Assembly: GCA_018433975.1 (NCBI GenBank)
Contig: JAHDQE010000055.1
Coordinates: forward strand, 1 to 41,857
DNA length: 41,857 nucleotides
DNA from: Ornatilinea sp.
GTDB taxonomy: Bacteria > Chloroflexota > Anaerolineae > Anaerolineales > Anaerolineaceae
Direction: 5' to 3'
The first letter of the stretch is position 1. Each line of letters starts with the position of its first letter. A program made the translations under genes and the position numbers. Below are positions 1 through 7,819 of this stretch, in pieces. Below the pieces are notes generated by a model. That model saw only the letters and a list, made by a program, of their open reading frames with translations. It did no database searches and was not told the origin of the DNA.

Positions 1-277
1 ATTTTAATGCTTCTTTTAATTCATAATAAGAAACCACGATATTCTCACCGGGATTTCCAATGACATAGCTGTTAATATTCAAAATATCATCGACAATCTT
101 TGGATTTAAGGCGTTGAAATTATGGGAATTGCCCACATAAATGATATCCAGAGAATTTGGCGGAAGCTTATAATAGTTATCCCAACGGACAGTGGCCTGG
201 TTTCCTTGAAGTGTATTCAATACACCAAAAATAATGCAAAAAATTAGGATGAAAGAAATAAATCGGGTCCACTTCAT
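1..277 (-). CDS. SGNH/AlgJ-like O-acetylation partner protein, N-terminal part (cut by window edge)
   Basis: Reading the minus strand from ATG at 277 gives 92 codons that stay open to the window edge. The N-terminus is a signal-anchor (MKWTRFISFILIFCIIFGVL). It is followed by a DIIYVGNSHNFNALNP segment whose G-N-S resembles the block I nucleophile motif of SGNH and AlgJ-type proteins. The sequence then continues as KIVDDILNINSYVIGNPGEN. An AGGAG lies about 10 nt upstream of the ATG. Upstream on the same strand is an MBOAT acyltransferase; such pairs typically O-acetylate exopolysaccharides or cell-wall polymers. The role is inferred from the N-terminal motif and the neighbour only, because the catalytic C-terminal part is outside the window. 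Confidence 0.6.
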   Translation of the reverse strand, partial: MKWTRFISFILIFCIIFGVLNTLQGNQATVRWDNYYKLPPNSLDIIYVGNSHNFNALNPKIVDDILNINSYVIGNPGENIVVSYYELKEALK

Positions 278-648
278 TTTTAATCGACTCCTGAAAAACC
301 GAACAAAGCATCTGCATGTTTGGCAAATAAAAAAATATCAGTTCCAATCAAGATCATAATTTTTCTGTCAGTATTTTCCATTTTGGATATGACTATATAC
401 TTGAGCCGCTTTTGAAAAATTATCGAAAATAAAGGTGATCGTCACTAAAAAAGGATAATACCTCTATTTCTTAATATCGCTGGTGAACAACCCTTCTATG
501 CAAAATTATTTTCGAGTTTCCATGTTTTAACACGGATTTGATATTCTCTAGGGACTTATGCTTGTGGTTTGTAAAAATATTTCCAACGATCTGTAACTAA
601 TAAAGAAAGGCAGAGCAAATCTGATGAAACGGTACCATTTCATAGTCG
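278..648. other. Gene-free AT-rich gap between MBOAT gene and SGNH-like gene
   Basis: These 371 bases separate two minus-strand genes that usually sit close together. No coding frame with a ribosome site was seen. The stretch is AT-rich and holds only the AGGAG ribosome site of the downstream gene close to 277. No strong terminator hairpin was found, so read-through from the MBOAT gene is possible. Confidence 0.4.
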
Positions 649-2124
649 TTAGAACTGGAAATATATAAAGTCTTCAGGTAAGTAGGTTGTGTAAAACCCA
701 AAGATGATGATGGAAAAAATCAGGGCCAGATAAACCAACCACCGGAATACAAGTGGCTGCTGGTTGAGTTCATTAATCAAATTGTGTTTGCGTTGTAGGA
801 TCTCAATTCCAAAAAAGAGCACCAGTGCGTGAATGGCAACTCCTATCTCCAAACTATTGAGCCCCAGTTTTGTAAAATCCCAACTGTCCATTCCTGTTAC
901 ACCGTTCATCGTTACTATGGAACGGACAGTACTAAGTGCGTCCTGGATCGAATTTGCTCTGAAGAAGACCCAGGCAAAGGCTACCAAAACAAAAGTCAAC
1001 AATACTTGAAAAAGCTTATGAGAGAAAGATTTTCGATCAATATTCAGCTTCTTGATCCACCGGTTGCGTAGCTTCTTTGTGGCAGCTTCAAACACCTGAT
1101 AGAGTCCATGCAGTGCACCCCACACAATGAAGGTCCAATTAGCCCCATGCCAGATACCGCTGACCAGGAAAACAATCAGGATGTTGCGATATTGGTAAAG
1201 TTTGGAACGCTTGCGGCGAGTCGCGAAATTCAGAGGGATAAAGATGTAATCTCTTAACCAATCTGTCAGAGAGATATGCCATCGCCGCCAGAACTCTGTG
1301 ACGGATTTTGCGAAATAGGGGCGGTCGAAGTTTTCGACCAGATCAATGCCCAGAATTCGGGCGGTGCCGATAGCAATATCACAATATGCAGAAAAGTCAA
1401 CGTAGACCTGGAAACTGTAAAACACTACAGCCAGGGCCGCTTGTGGTGCAAAGAAAGAAGTCGGCTCGGAAAAATAAGTGTTGACCACTACTGCGAGCCG
1501 GTCTGCGATGACCAGTTTCTTGAATAATCCCCATCCAATCCGCACCAGGCTGTCCACGAACTTCTGATACTCAAAAGGGTTGGGTTCATAAAACTGGGGC
1601 AAGAGGTGTCCGGCACGCTCGATAGGACCGCTTACCAACTTGGGAAAGAAAGAAACATATAGTGCGTACCTGCCAAAGTTTTTTTCAGACGACACCACGC
1701 CATTATAAACATCCAGAATATAACTGATGGTCTGGAAAGTGTAAAAAGAGATGCCGAGCGGTAAAAGGATGTCCATACCGCGGAAGCTCCAATCGAAGCC
1801 GGTGACAGCCAGCACGTCGGAAACTGTGGTGAAGAAGAAGTTTAAATACTTAAAAACGAACAGCAGCGCGGTATTGGCGATGATCCCCAGCAGCATGAAA
1901 CGTTTTTTAATGGTACGATCTTGTGCTTTGTCAATCCAAAGTCCGGCAAAATATGAAACGGCGGTGGAGGTCAATAGCAGTAAGCCGAATTGAACATCGG
2001 CGCTGATGCAGAAAACATAACTGGCGACCAGTAGCCCGATCCAGCGGTGTTTCTTAGGCAGTATATAATTGATGATAACAACTAGGATAAAGAAAAAATA
2101 AAATGTGTAGGAACTGAAGCTCAT
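649..2124 (-). CDS. MBOAT-family O-acyltransferase (AlgI-like)
   Basis: A 491-residue polytopic membrane protein of the AlgI/DltB type, expected to move acyl groups across the membrane onto a polysaccharide or wall polymer. Family signs are the N-terminus FSSYTFYFFFILVVIINYILPKKHRW, the segment LLPLGISFYTFQTISYILDVYNG, the stretch VTEFWRRWHISLTDWLRDYIFIPLNF, and the VSGIWHGANWTFIVWGALHGLYQ segment containing the conserved MBOAT histidine. The ATG at 2124 is chosen because GGGAGG lies 12 nt upstream and the protein then begins like its family; an upstream TTG at 2157 would place that ribosome site inside the gene. An SGNH-like gene follows on the same strand after 371 nt. The acyl acceptor is not known. 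Confidence 0.88.
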   Translation of the reverse strand: MSFSSYTFYFFFILVVIINYILPKKHRWIGLLVASYVFCISADVQFGLLLLTSTAVSYFAGLWIDKAQDRTIKKRFMLLGIIANTALLFVFKYLNFFFTTVSDVLAVTGFDWSFRGMDILLPLGISFYTFQTISYILDVYNGVVSSEKNFGRYALYVSFFPKLVSGPIERAGHLLPQFYEPNPFEYQKFVDSLVRIGWGLFKKLVIADRLAVVVNTYFSEPTSFFAPQAALAVVFYSFQVYVDFSAYCDIAIGTARILGIDLVENFDRPYFAKSVTEFWRRWHISLTDWLRDYIFIPLNFATRRKRSKLYQYRNILIVFLVSGIWHGANWTFIVWGALHGLYQVFEAATKKLRNRWIKKLNIDRKSFSHKLFQVLLTFVLVAFAWVFFRANSIQDALSTVRSIVTMNGVTGMDSWDFTKLGLNSLEIGVAIHALVLFFGIEILQRKHNLINELNQQPLVFRWLVYLALIFSIIIFGFYTTYLPEDFIYFQF

Positions 2125-2266
2125 TCCGTTGAGAAACCTCCCTGATTGAGATTGCAATAAAGCGATTATATCATTGACAATCGGTTAAATCTTGTAGCGG
2201 TTTTCCACAACCTTACTCCCTGCGAAGGGTTAAACCTGTTAAAATGAAGGCGATAAGGAGCCGGGC

Positions 2267-3208
2267 ATGAAGAACAGATTTCACCTGATCAAACCCTCCA
2301 CGCGGGCTATGCTGCGGGAGGGGCGGAAGACGAAAGATTATTCCTGGTTTGACCAGTTGCATGGATATGTTTATATGCGCTGGCCCTATCTTTATATCTC
2401 AATGGGTAAAGGGGACCATCCCCTGGCCAAACGGCTGGCTCCGGTCGTTAACTGGCTGGCGCGAATGGTCGAAGCGAGAAGCGGGCCGGTGGAAGCGGGA
2501 GCGCGGCGCCCGACCATGGCGGATGGTTATCACGGCAAGGTTGTGCCGCTGGCGGCAGCGCGGGAACTGGTAAATATCCAGGAAAATGTGAATCTGGAAA
2601 ATCTGGAGCATATCATTCCTTTTGACCGGGCGCGGGATATTATCCTGCAAAACCCGGATCATATTGTGGTGATTGATTGCCCGTGCCGGAAGGGGATGGA
2701 GAATCCCTGCCTGCCGATGGATGTTTGTCTGATTGTGGGCGAGCCCTTCGCCAATTTTACGCTGGAACACCATCCGGAATCTTCGCGCAGAATCACTCCG
2801 CAGGAAGCGGAGCAAATCTTGCAGGAGGAAGATGAACGCGGACACGTGCATCACGCCTTCTTCAAGGATGCCGTCATGGGGCGATTCTATGCGATCTGCA
2901 ACTGCTGCTCGTGCTGCTGTGGGGCAATGAAGGCGCACCGCAACGGGATTCCCATGTTGATCTCTTCGGGATACGTGTGTGAAGTGGATGAAGAGGCCTG
3001 CGCGGGTTGCGGAGAATGCGAGGCTGCTTGCCAGTTTGAAGCTATTACGGTGAACGGTTCTGCCGGGATTGATCCGGAGAAGTGTATGGGTTGTGGGGTG
3101 TGCGTGAATCTTTGCACGCAGAATGCGCTGTTCCTTTCGCGAGATGAAAGCCGTCCGGAACCCCTTGAGATTCAGAAACTGCTTGACAGTGCTGTGCAGA
3201 CTTATTGA
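2267..3208 (+). CDS. Multi-[4Fe-4S] ferredoxin-type protein with Cys-rich motif
   Basis: A 313-residue soluble protein with no signal peptide. Near the C-terminus are two classical 4Fe-4S ferredoxin motifs: C245-C248-C251-C255 (CAGCGECEAAC) and C273-C276-C279-C283 (CMGCGVCVNLC). Further upstream are CPC with C148 and C154 (about 138-154) and a dense CNCCSCCCG block at 211-219, which could bind a further cluster or metal. AAGGAG precedes the ATG. It probably transfers electrons in the cytoplasm of an anaerobe, but the partner is not visible. A VOC-family gene starts 22 nt downstream and probably shares the transcript. I recognise the architecture only as a 4Fe-4S dicluster-type protein. Confidence 0.8.
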   Translation: MKNRFHLIKPSTRAMLREGRKTKDYSWFDQLHGYVYMRWPYLYISMGKGDHPLAKRLAPVVNWLARMVEARSGPVEAGARRPTMADGYHGKVVPLAAARELVNIQENVNLENLEHIIPFDRARDIILQNPDHIVVIDCPCRKGMENPCLPMDVCLIVGEPFANFTLEHHPESSRRITPQEAEQILQEEDERGHVHHAFFKDAVMGRFYAICNCCSCCCGAMKAHRNGIPMLISSGYVCEVDEEACAGCGECEAACQFEAITVNGSAGIDPEKCMGCGVCVNLCTQNALFLSRDESRPEPLEIQKLLDSAVQTY

Positions 3209-3230
3209 AAATGTAAAAGGAGAGCTGACA

Positions 3231-3614
3231 ATGGTATTACCCGATGGAGTATTTCGTTTTATGTTTGTTGCCAAAGATTATGATGCTTCGGTAGCTTTCT
3301 ACCGGGACGGATTGGGCCTCCCGGTTGACCATGATTGGAATTTTGGACCTGAAGACCGGGGAACCGTTTTTCAAGCCGGATTGGGGAGCGTTGAAGTGCT
3401 GGGCGGACTGCCCGGACTGGCTTATACTGCTCCGCAAGGGCCCTGGATGTCCATTCAGGTGGCGGACCCGGATGCTTTTTACCAGCTCGCGCTGGAGCGC
3501 GGACTGAAGGTTGTTCTGGAGCCGACGACTTTTCCCTGGGGCCAGCGTATGTTGAGGGTGCAGGATCCCGACGGAATTGTGATCTGGCTGTTTTCCCCCG
3601 TTAAAGCAGAATAA
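3231..3614 (+). CDS. VOC-superfamily (glyoxalase/bleomycin-resistance-like) protein
   Basis: A 127-residue single-domain protein. It opens FRFMFVAKDYDASVAFYRDGLGLPV and ends with WGQRMLRVQDPDGIVIWLF, the two halves of a beta-alpha-beta-beta-beta vicinal-oxygen-chelate module. Members bind a metal or small hydrophobic ligand as dimers; the substrate cannot be told from sequence. The start at 3231 is preceded by AAAAGGAG with good spacing, whereas the upstream extension of the same frame overlaps the ferredoxin gene and has no ribosome site. A strong terminator follows at once, so it ends the two-gene unit begun by the ferredoxin gene. Confidence 0.8.
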   Translation: MVLPDGVFRFMFVAKDYDASVAFYRDGLGLPVDHDWNFGPEDRGTVFQAGLGSVEVLGGLPGLAYTAPQGPWMSIQVADPDAFYQLALERGLKVVLEPTTFPWGQRMLRVQDPDGIVIWLFSPVKAE

Positions 3615-3634
3615 TTTCATAAAGGGATTTTTTT

Positions 3635-3666
3635 GAGCCGGGATGCGGTTTCGCATCCCGGCTTTT
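3635..3666 (+). terminator. Rho-independent terminator after the VOC gene
   Basis: A perfect 11-bp stem (GCCGGGATGCG at 3637-3647, complement at 3652-3662) with a 4-nt loop, followed by TTTT. It lies 22 nt after the stop codon. Confidence 0.9.
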
Positions 3667-3723
3667 CTTATAGGATAGGGGGTCCAAAAAAGTTTTTTAG
3701 AAGCGATTTTCCAAAAGATGTTC

Positions 3724-3752
3724 TTGACATTGCCTGTTCAATATGCTAAAGT
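3724..3752 (+). promoter_or_regulatory. Sigma70-type promoter of the LacI-mgl unit
   Basis: TTGACA at 3724-3729 and TAAAGT at 3747-3752 are separated by exactly 17 bp. The LacI operator palindromes begin 15 bp after the -10 element, consistent with repression of this promoter. Confidence 0.7.
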
Positions 3753-3766
3753 ATTTTATATCAATT

Positions 3767-3800
3767 GTTATCGATAACGGTATCGTTAACGGTAACGATA
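3767..3800. promoter_or_regulatory. Tandem LacI-type operator palindromes
   Basis: Two inverted repeats lie just downstream of the -10 element: GTTATCGATAAC (3767-3778, perfect) and TATCGTTAACGGTAACGATA (3781-3800, 8-bp perfect arms around 4 nt). Their position between promoter and the LacI-family gene indicates autoregulation and probably control of the following mgl genes. That the neighbouring LacI protein binds here is an inference. Confidence 0.65.
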
Positions 3801-3837
3801 ACAAATTAATGGCTGCGGTGGGGTTTTGTTAACGCCT

Positions 3838-4893
3838 ATGAATCATAAAGTAACCTTAAAGGATGTTGCTAAAGAGGCTGGTGTCTCGACCCAAACGGTT
3901 TCCAGGGTAATTAATAATCATCCCGATGTATCTGAAGCCACGCGGCAGAGAATCAAAGCCATTGTTTCAAAATTAGGGTATTCCCCCAATATTATTGCGA
4001 GAAGTTTAATACAGGGTAAGACACATACTTTAGGGATCGTGGGCTTTGGTTTGGAATATTATGGTTCCAGCAGCCTTCTGATGGGGATCGAAAGTAAAGC
4101 CAGTGAATTGGGGTATTCTGTTCTTTTAACGTTGTTGAATGAACTGGATGATCCAAGGATGGATCAAATTTTGAACCATCTTGTTTCGCAGCAGGTGGAC
4201 GGGTTGATCTGGACTGTCCCGGCACGGAAAAATGAGGAAGATATTCTTTCTGAGAAGATCAGGAACACTTCTTTTCCGGTCATCATTTTGAACAAAGACG
4301 CTGCTCCGGGGGATAATCTGGTTAACCTGGATAATCGCTATGGCGGGAGATTGGCAACACAGCATCTGCTGGATCAGGGGTATCAAAAAATTGGCATTAT
4401 CACCGGTCCTCCCACGTGGTGGGAATCAGAGGAACGTGTTGAAGGCTGGAAAGAGACTTTAGGTCTGGCTCAAAATGATCCGGGAACGGAACGTTTGATG
4501 GTACATGGCAGCTGGACTTCTCAGAGTGGTGAGGAGGCGTTGAACGAGCTGCTGGCTAAATCACCGGATATCGATGCTGTGTTTGTTTGTAATGACCAGA
4601 TGAGTCTGGGCGCTTATCGTGCAGCGCATAAATTAGGTAAGCGTATTCCAGAAGATTTAGGCCTGGTGGGATTTGATGATATTCAGGAAGCGGGATATTT
4701 CTCGCCGCCGCTGACCACGGTGCACCAGAACCGCCGGGATTTAGGCGCGCTGGCCGTGACCCGTGTCATGGAACTCATCAGGGACCCTAAAAAGAACAAG
4801 CTGCCGGATCAAAATGTCTCATGGATTATCCCGTCGCTGGTTGTTCGTGAGAGCTCAATCAGACAAAAAAAGGAAAAAAATTCAATATCGTGA
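3838..4893 (+). CDS. LacI-family transcriptional regulator (likely mgl repressor)
   Basis: A 351-residue LacI/GalR-type repressor. The N-terminal helix-turn-helix reads VTLKDVAKEAGVSTQTVSRVINNHPDVSEATRQRI, with the hinge helix around NIIARSLIQ, followed by a periplasmic-binding-protein-like effector domain ending near ESSIRQKK. It should bind the palindromes upstream of its own gene and release them when a sugar binds. Being directly upstream of mglBAC, galactose or a galactoside is the most likely effector. The ATG at 3838 is preferred because MNHKVTLKDVAKEAGVS matches family N-termini; a TTG at 3826 in frame is the alternative. A 177-nt leader separates it from mglB, with no terminator seen. 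Confidence 0.9.
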   Translation: MNHKVTLKDVAKEAGVSTQTVSRVINNHPDVSEATRQRIKAIVSKLGYSPNIIARSLIQGKTHTLGIVGFGLEYYGSSSLLMGIESKASELGYSVLLTLLNELDDPRMDQILNHLVSQQVDGLIWTVPARKNEEDILSEKIRNTSFPVIILNKDAAPGDNLVNLDNRYGGRLATQHLLDQGYQKIGIITGPPTWWESEERVEGWKETLGLAQNDPGTERLMVHGSWTSQSGEEALNELLAKSPDIDAVFVCNDQMSLGAYRAAHKLGKRIPEDLGLVGFDDIQEAGYFSPPLTTVHQNRRDLGALAVTRVMELIRDPKKNKLPDQNVSWIIPSLVVRESSIRQKKEKNSIS

Positions 4894-5070
4894 CTCCATT
4901 GGGTTGGTAAATGAAATTGAAATTATCGATTTTATATAAGCGGATGATATTTGCAGGTATAAGCAAATGATCCGGATTGATACCCTAAAAGGAGGAAGAA
5001 GGAAGAAAAAATATCCAGATGGTTTTACAAAACGAGACACATTCAATATTCACTATTCAAGGAGAAGGAA

Positions 5071-6204
5071 ATGAATAAAAAGTTGTGGTTTGTCCTGAGT
5101 TCCATGCTGGTACTTGTTATGCTGCTCTCGGCTTGCAGCCCCGCTGCTCCTACTGCCGCTCCCGCTGCTGAAGAAGCTGCCCCTGCTGCCGAAGAAGCTG
5201 CTCCCGCTGCCGAAGAAGCTGCTCCCGCTGCCGAAGAAGCTGCCCCTGCTGCTGAAGAAGCTGCTCTGCCGAAAATTGGTTTCACAATCTACAAATACGA
5301 TGACAACTTCATGTCTTTCGTTCGCCGCGCTATTGAGACCAATGCCGAAGGTAAAGCTGAGATCCTGATGAACGACTCTCAGAACGACCAGGCCAAGCAG
5401 AATGAGCAGGTGGATACCATGATTTCCAAGGGCGTTCAATCTCTGGCGATCAACCTGGTTAATCCTCAAGGTGCTTCAGCGATCATTAAGAAAGCAGAAG
5501 AAGAAGGTCTGCCGGTTGTGTTCTTCAACAAAGAACCCAGTGCAGAAGATATGGCCAGCTACGATAAGTGCTGGTATGTTGGCACCAACTCTGCCGAATC
5601 CGGAATTATGCAAGGCCAGATCATTGTGGACACCTGGAAAGCCAATCCTGACTGGGACAAAAACGGTGATGGTGTAATGCAGTACGTTCTCCTCAAAGGC
5701 GAGCCCGGACATCCCGATGCGGAAGCCCGCACAAAATATGCCGTTGAAACCGTTGTGGAAGCGGGTATTCCCGTTGAAGAACTGGAACTCCAGACCGGTA
5801 TGTGGGACAGCGTTAAAGGCAAGGAACTGATGGATGCCTGGTTGGCCAAACACGGTGATGCAATTGAATATGTGATTGCCAACAACGATGCTATGGCATT
5901 GGGCGCAATCGCTTCACTGCAGGCTGAAGGTTACTTCACCGGCGATAAATTCATGCCGGTCGTTGGCGTGGACGCTATTCCTGACGCACTTGTACAGATC
6001 AAAGAAGGCACACTGGTAGGCAGCGTTCTCAACGATGCAGCTAATCAGGGTAAAGCCACCGTAGATCTGGCGCTGAACGTTGCTCTGGGCAAAGATCCTC
6101 TGGATGGCACCGACTGGACGCTTGACGAAGTCAAAGCAGTTCGTGTTCCTTACCTGGGAATCACTCTTGACAACATTGCAGTTGCCGAAGAAAGTTACAA
6201 ATAG
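5071..6204 (+). CDS. mglB: Galactose/methyl-galactoside ABC transporter substrate-binding lipoprotein
   Basis: A 377-residue extracellular lipoprotein. The signal peptide ends in the lipobox LLSAC with Cys22, followed by five APAAEEA repeats that form a flexible tether. The mature domain from about residue 68 closely follows E. coli MglB: IGFTIYKYDDNFMSFVRRAIE, MNDSQNDQAKQNEQVD, VVFFNKEPS, LLKGEPGHPDAEAR and VIANNDAMALGA. The calcium-site loop is kept as D196-N198-D200-Q204. It captures D-galactose or D-glucose-like hexoses outside the cell and delivers them to MglA/MglC. AAGGAG precedes the ATG. mglA follows after 90 nt holding a hairpin, which could favour higher expression of this component. 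Confidence 0.95.
   Translation: MNKKLWFVLSSMLVLVMLLSACSPAAPTAAPAAEEAAPAAEEAAPAAEEAAPAAEEAAPAAEEAALPKIGFTIYKYDDNFMSFVRRAIETNAEGKAEILMNDSQNDQAKQNEQVDTMISKGVQSLAINLVNPQGASAIIKKAEEEGLPVVFFNKEPSAEDMASYDKCWYVGTNSAESGIMQGQIIVDTWKANPDWDKNGDGVMQYVLLKGEPGHPDAEARTKYAVETVVEAGIPVEELELQTGMWDSVKGKELMDAWLAKHGDAIEYVIANNDAMALGAIASLQAEGYFTGDKFMPVVGVDAIPDALVQIKEGTLVGSVLNDAANQGKATVDLALNVALGKDPLDGTDWTLDEVKAVRVPYLGITLDNIAVAEESYK
5158..5262 (+). repeat. mglB: Five tandem 21-nt repeats coding for APAAEEA
   Basis: Five in-frame 21-nt units, each coding for Ala-Pro-Ala-Ala-Glu-Glu-Ala, differ only at third-codon positions. They form the linker between the lipid anchor and the sugar-binding domain. Copy number can change by slippage without breaking the frame. 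Confidence 0.9.
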
Positions 6205-6216
6205 TATATAATTATT

Positions 6217-6252
6217 CAGGTAGAGACGTACGATCCGGTGCGTCTCTACCTG
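6217..6252 (+). promoter_or_regulatory. Intercistronic hairpin between mglB and mglA
   Basis: A perfect 12-bp stem (CAGGTAGAGACG at 6217-6228, complement 6241-6252) with a 12-nt loop and no U-run. It looks like an mRNA-stabilising or partial-attenuation element that raises binding protein over ATPase, as is usual in such operons. Confidence 0.6.
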
Positions 6253-6294
6253 ATGAGTCTCATTTGCCTTATAAGGAGGATTTAAGGAACAAAC

Positions 6295-7806
6295 ATGAGT
6301 GATTCAACCGTAACCCACTTATTGGAAATGAAGAACATCTCAAAATCCTTCCCTGGCGTAAAAGCTCTTGACCATGTTCAATTGAATATCAACAACGGAA
6401 GCGTTCATGCACTTGTGGGGGAAAACGGCGCCGGAAAATCCACTTTGATGAAATGCCTTTTTGGCATTTATAAAAAAGATGAGGGCGAAATCTTCCTGGA
6501 GGGCGTCCCGGTTGAGTTTTCCTCTGCTAAAAAAGCGCTGGATCATGGCGTTTCTATGGTCCATCAGGAATTGAATCAGGTCCGTCAGACCCGGATCATG
6601 GATAATATCTGGCTGGGTCGTTTTCCCATGAAAGGGCTGTTCATTGATGAAGATAAAATGTATCAGGACACTTTGGATATTTTCAAAGAGCTTGATATTG
6701 ATCTTGATCCCCGCTTGAAAGTGGACAACCTCTCGGTTTCAGAAAGCCAAATGGTCGAAATCGCGAAGGCGGTATCTTACAATTCCAAAATCATTGTGAT
6801 GGATGAACCGACTTCTTCTTTGACCGAAAATGAAGTGAATCACCTTTTCAGGATTATCCGGGCACTGCGTGACCGGGGAGCTGGAATCATTTATATTTCT
6901 CATAAAATGGAAGAAATCCTGAAGATTGCTGATGAAGTTACCGTCATGCGGGATGGTCAATGGATCGCGACCAAAGAGGCGAAAAACATCACCATTGAAG
7001 AAATCATCAAATTAATGGTGGGGCGTGACCTGACGAACCGTTTTCCGGAAAAGACCAACGTGCCTTCGGATGTAATTCTGGAAGTTCAAAGTTTCACTGC
7101 TGAAGACCCCAAATCGATTAAAGATGTGTCGTTTGATCTTCGGAAAGGGGAAATTCTGGGTATCGCAGGCTTGGTCGGATCCAAACGGACGGAGCTGGTG
7201 GAAGCGATGTTCGGTATATCCCGGCTGGCATCGGGTACGCTGAAACTGAGTGATGGTGTAGAGATCACAAATTCGAATCCTCAAAAGGCAATTCAAAACG
7301 GCTTCGCTCTGGTTACGGAAGAACGACGGGCCACCGGGATCTTCAATGTCGCGGATATCCGGTTCAACTGCACCATTGCCAATCTTGATAAATATATTAC
7401 AAAACTCAAACTGCTCAATGACAGTGCCAGAACAGCAGATACGGAATGGGCTATTGAAAGCCTTCAGGTAAAAACGCCTTCACAAAAGACACGCATTGAA
7501 TCGCTTTCGGGCGGTAACCAGCAGAAGGTGATCCTGGGGCGGTGGCTTCTCACCGAACCGGATATCCTTTTGATGGATGAGCCCACCCGGGGAATTGACG
7601 TTGGCGCAAAATATGAAATCTATCAGCTGATGCTGGATTTAGCCAATAAAGGTAAAGCCGTTATCATGGTTTCTTCTGAAATGCCGGAACTGTTAGGTAT
7701 AACGGATCGCATCCTGGTAATGAGTAATGGCAGATTGGCAGGTATTGTAGAAACCCGCTCCACAACACAAGAAGAGATCCTTACTCTCGCTGCAAAATAT
7801 ATTTAA
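6295..7806 (+). CDS. mglA: Galactose/methyl-galactoside ABC transporter, double ATPase subunit
   Basis: A 503-residue protein with two fused ABC domains, as in MglA/RbsA. Domain 1 has a canonical Walker A (GENGAGKST, about residue 42) but a diverged signature, LSVSESQ. Domain 2 has a degenerate Walker A region ([20 protein letters not shown]) and a good signature, [16 protein letters not shown], with [17 protein letters not shown]. This complementary asymmetry is normal for the family. It powers sugar import through MglC. AAGGAGG stands upstream of the ATG. The order mglB-mglA-mglC and the strong MglB match support galactose rather than ribose. Confidence 0.93.
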   Translation: MSDSTVTHLLEMKNISKSFPGVKALDHVQLNINNGSVHALVGENGAGKSTLMKCLFGIYKKDEGEIFLEGVPVEFSSAKKALDHGVSMVHQELNQVRQTRIMDNIWLGRFPMKGLFIDEDKMYQDTLDIFKELDIDLDPRLKVDNLSVSESQMVEIAKAVSYNSKIIVMDEPTSSLTENEVNHLFRIIRALRDRGAGIIYISHKMEEILKIADEVTVMRDGQWIATKEAKNITIEEIIKLMVGRDLTNRFPEKTNVPSDVILEVQSFTAEDPKSIKDVSFDLRKGEILGIAGLVGSKRTELVEAMFGISRLASGTLKLSDGVEITNSNPQKAIQNGFALVTEERRATGIFNVADIRFNCTIANLDKYITKLKLLNDSARTADTEWAIESLQVKTPSQKTRIESLSGGNQQKVILGRWLLTEPDILLMDEPTRGIDVGAKYEIYQLMLDLANKGKAVIMVSSEMPELLGITDRILVMSNGRLAGIVETRSTTQEEILTLAAKYI

Positions 7807-7819
7807 GGAAGGTTGAAGA

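Noticed and set aside
2399..3274. A 291-codon minus-strand open frame opposite the ferredoxin gene
   Set aside because: The plus strand encodes perfectly spaced ferredoxin cysteines; the minus frame is a shadow.
6217..6252. Terminator separating mglB from mglA
   Set aside because: The stem is perfect but no T-run follows, and mglA has no clear promoter of its own in the gap.
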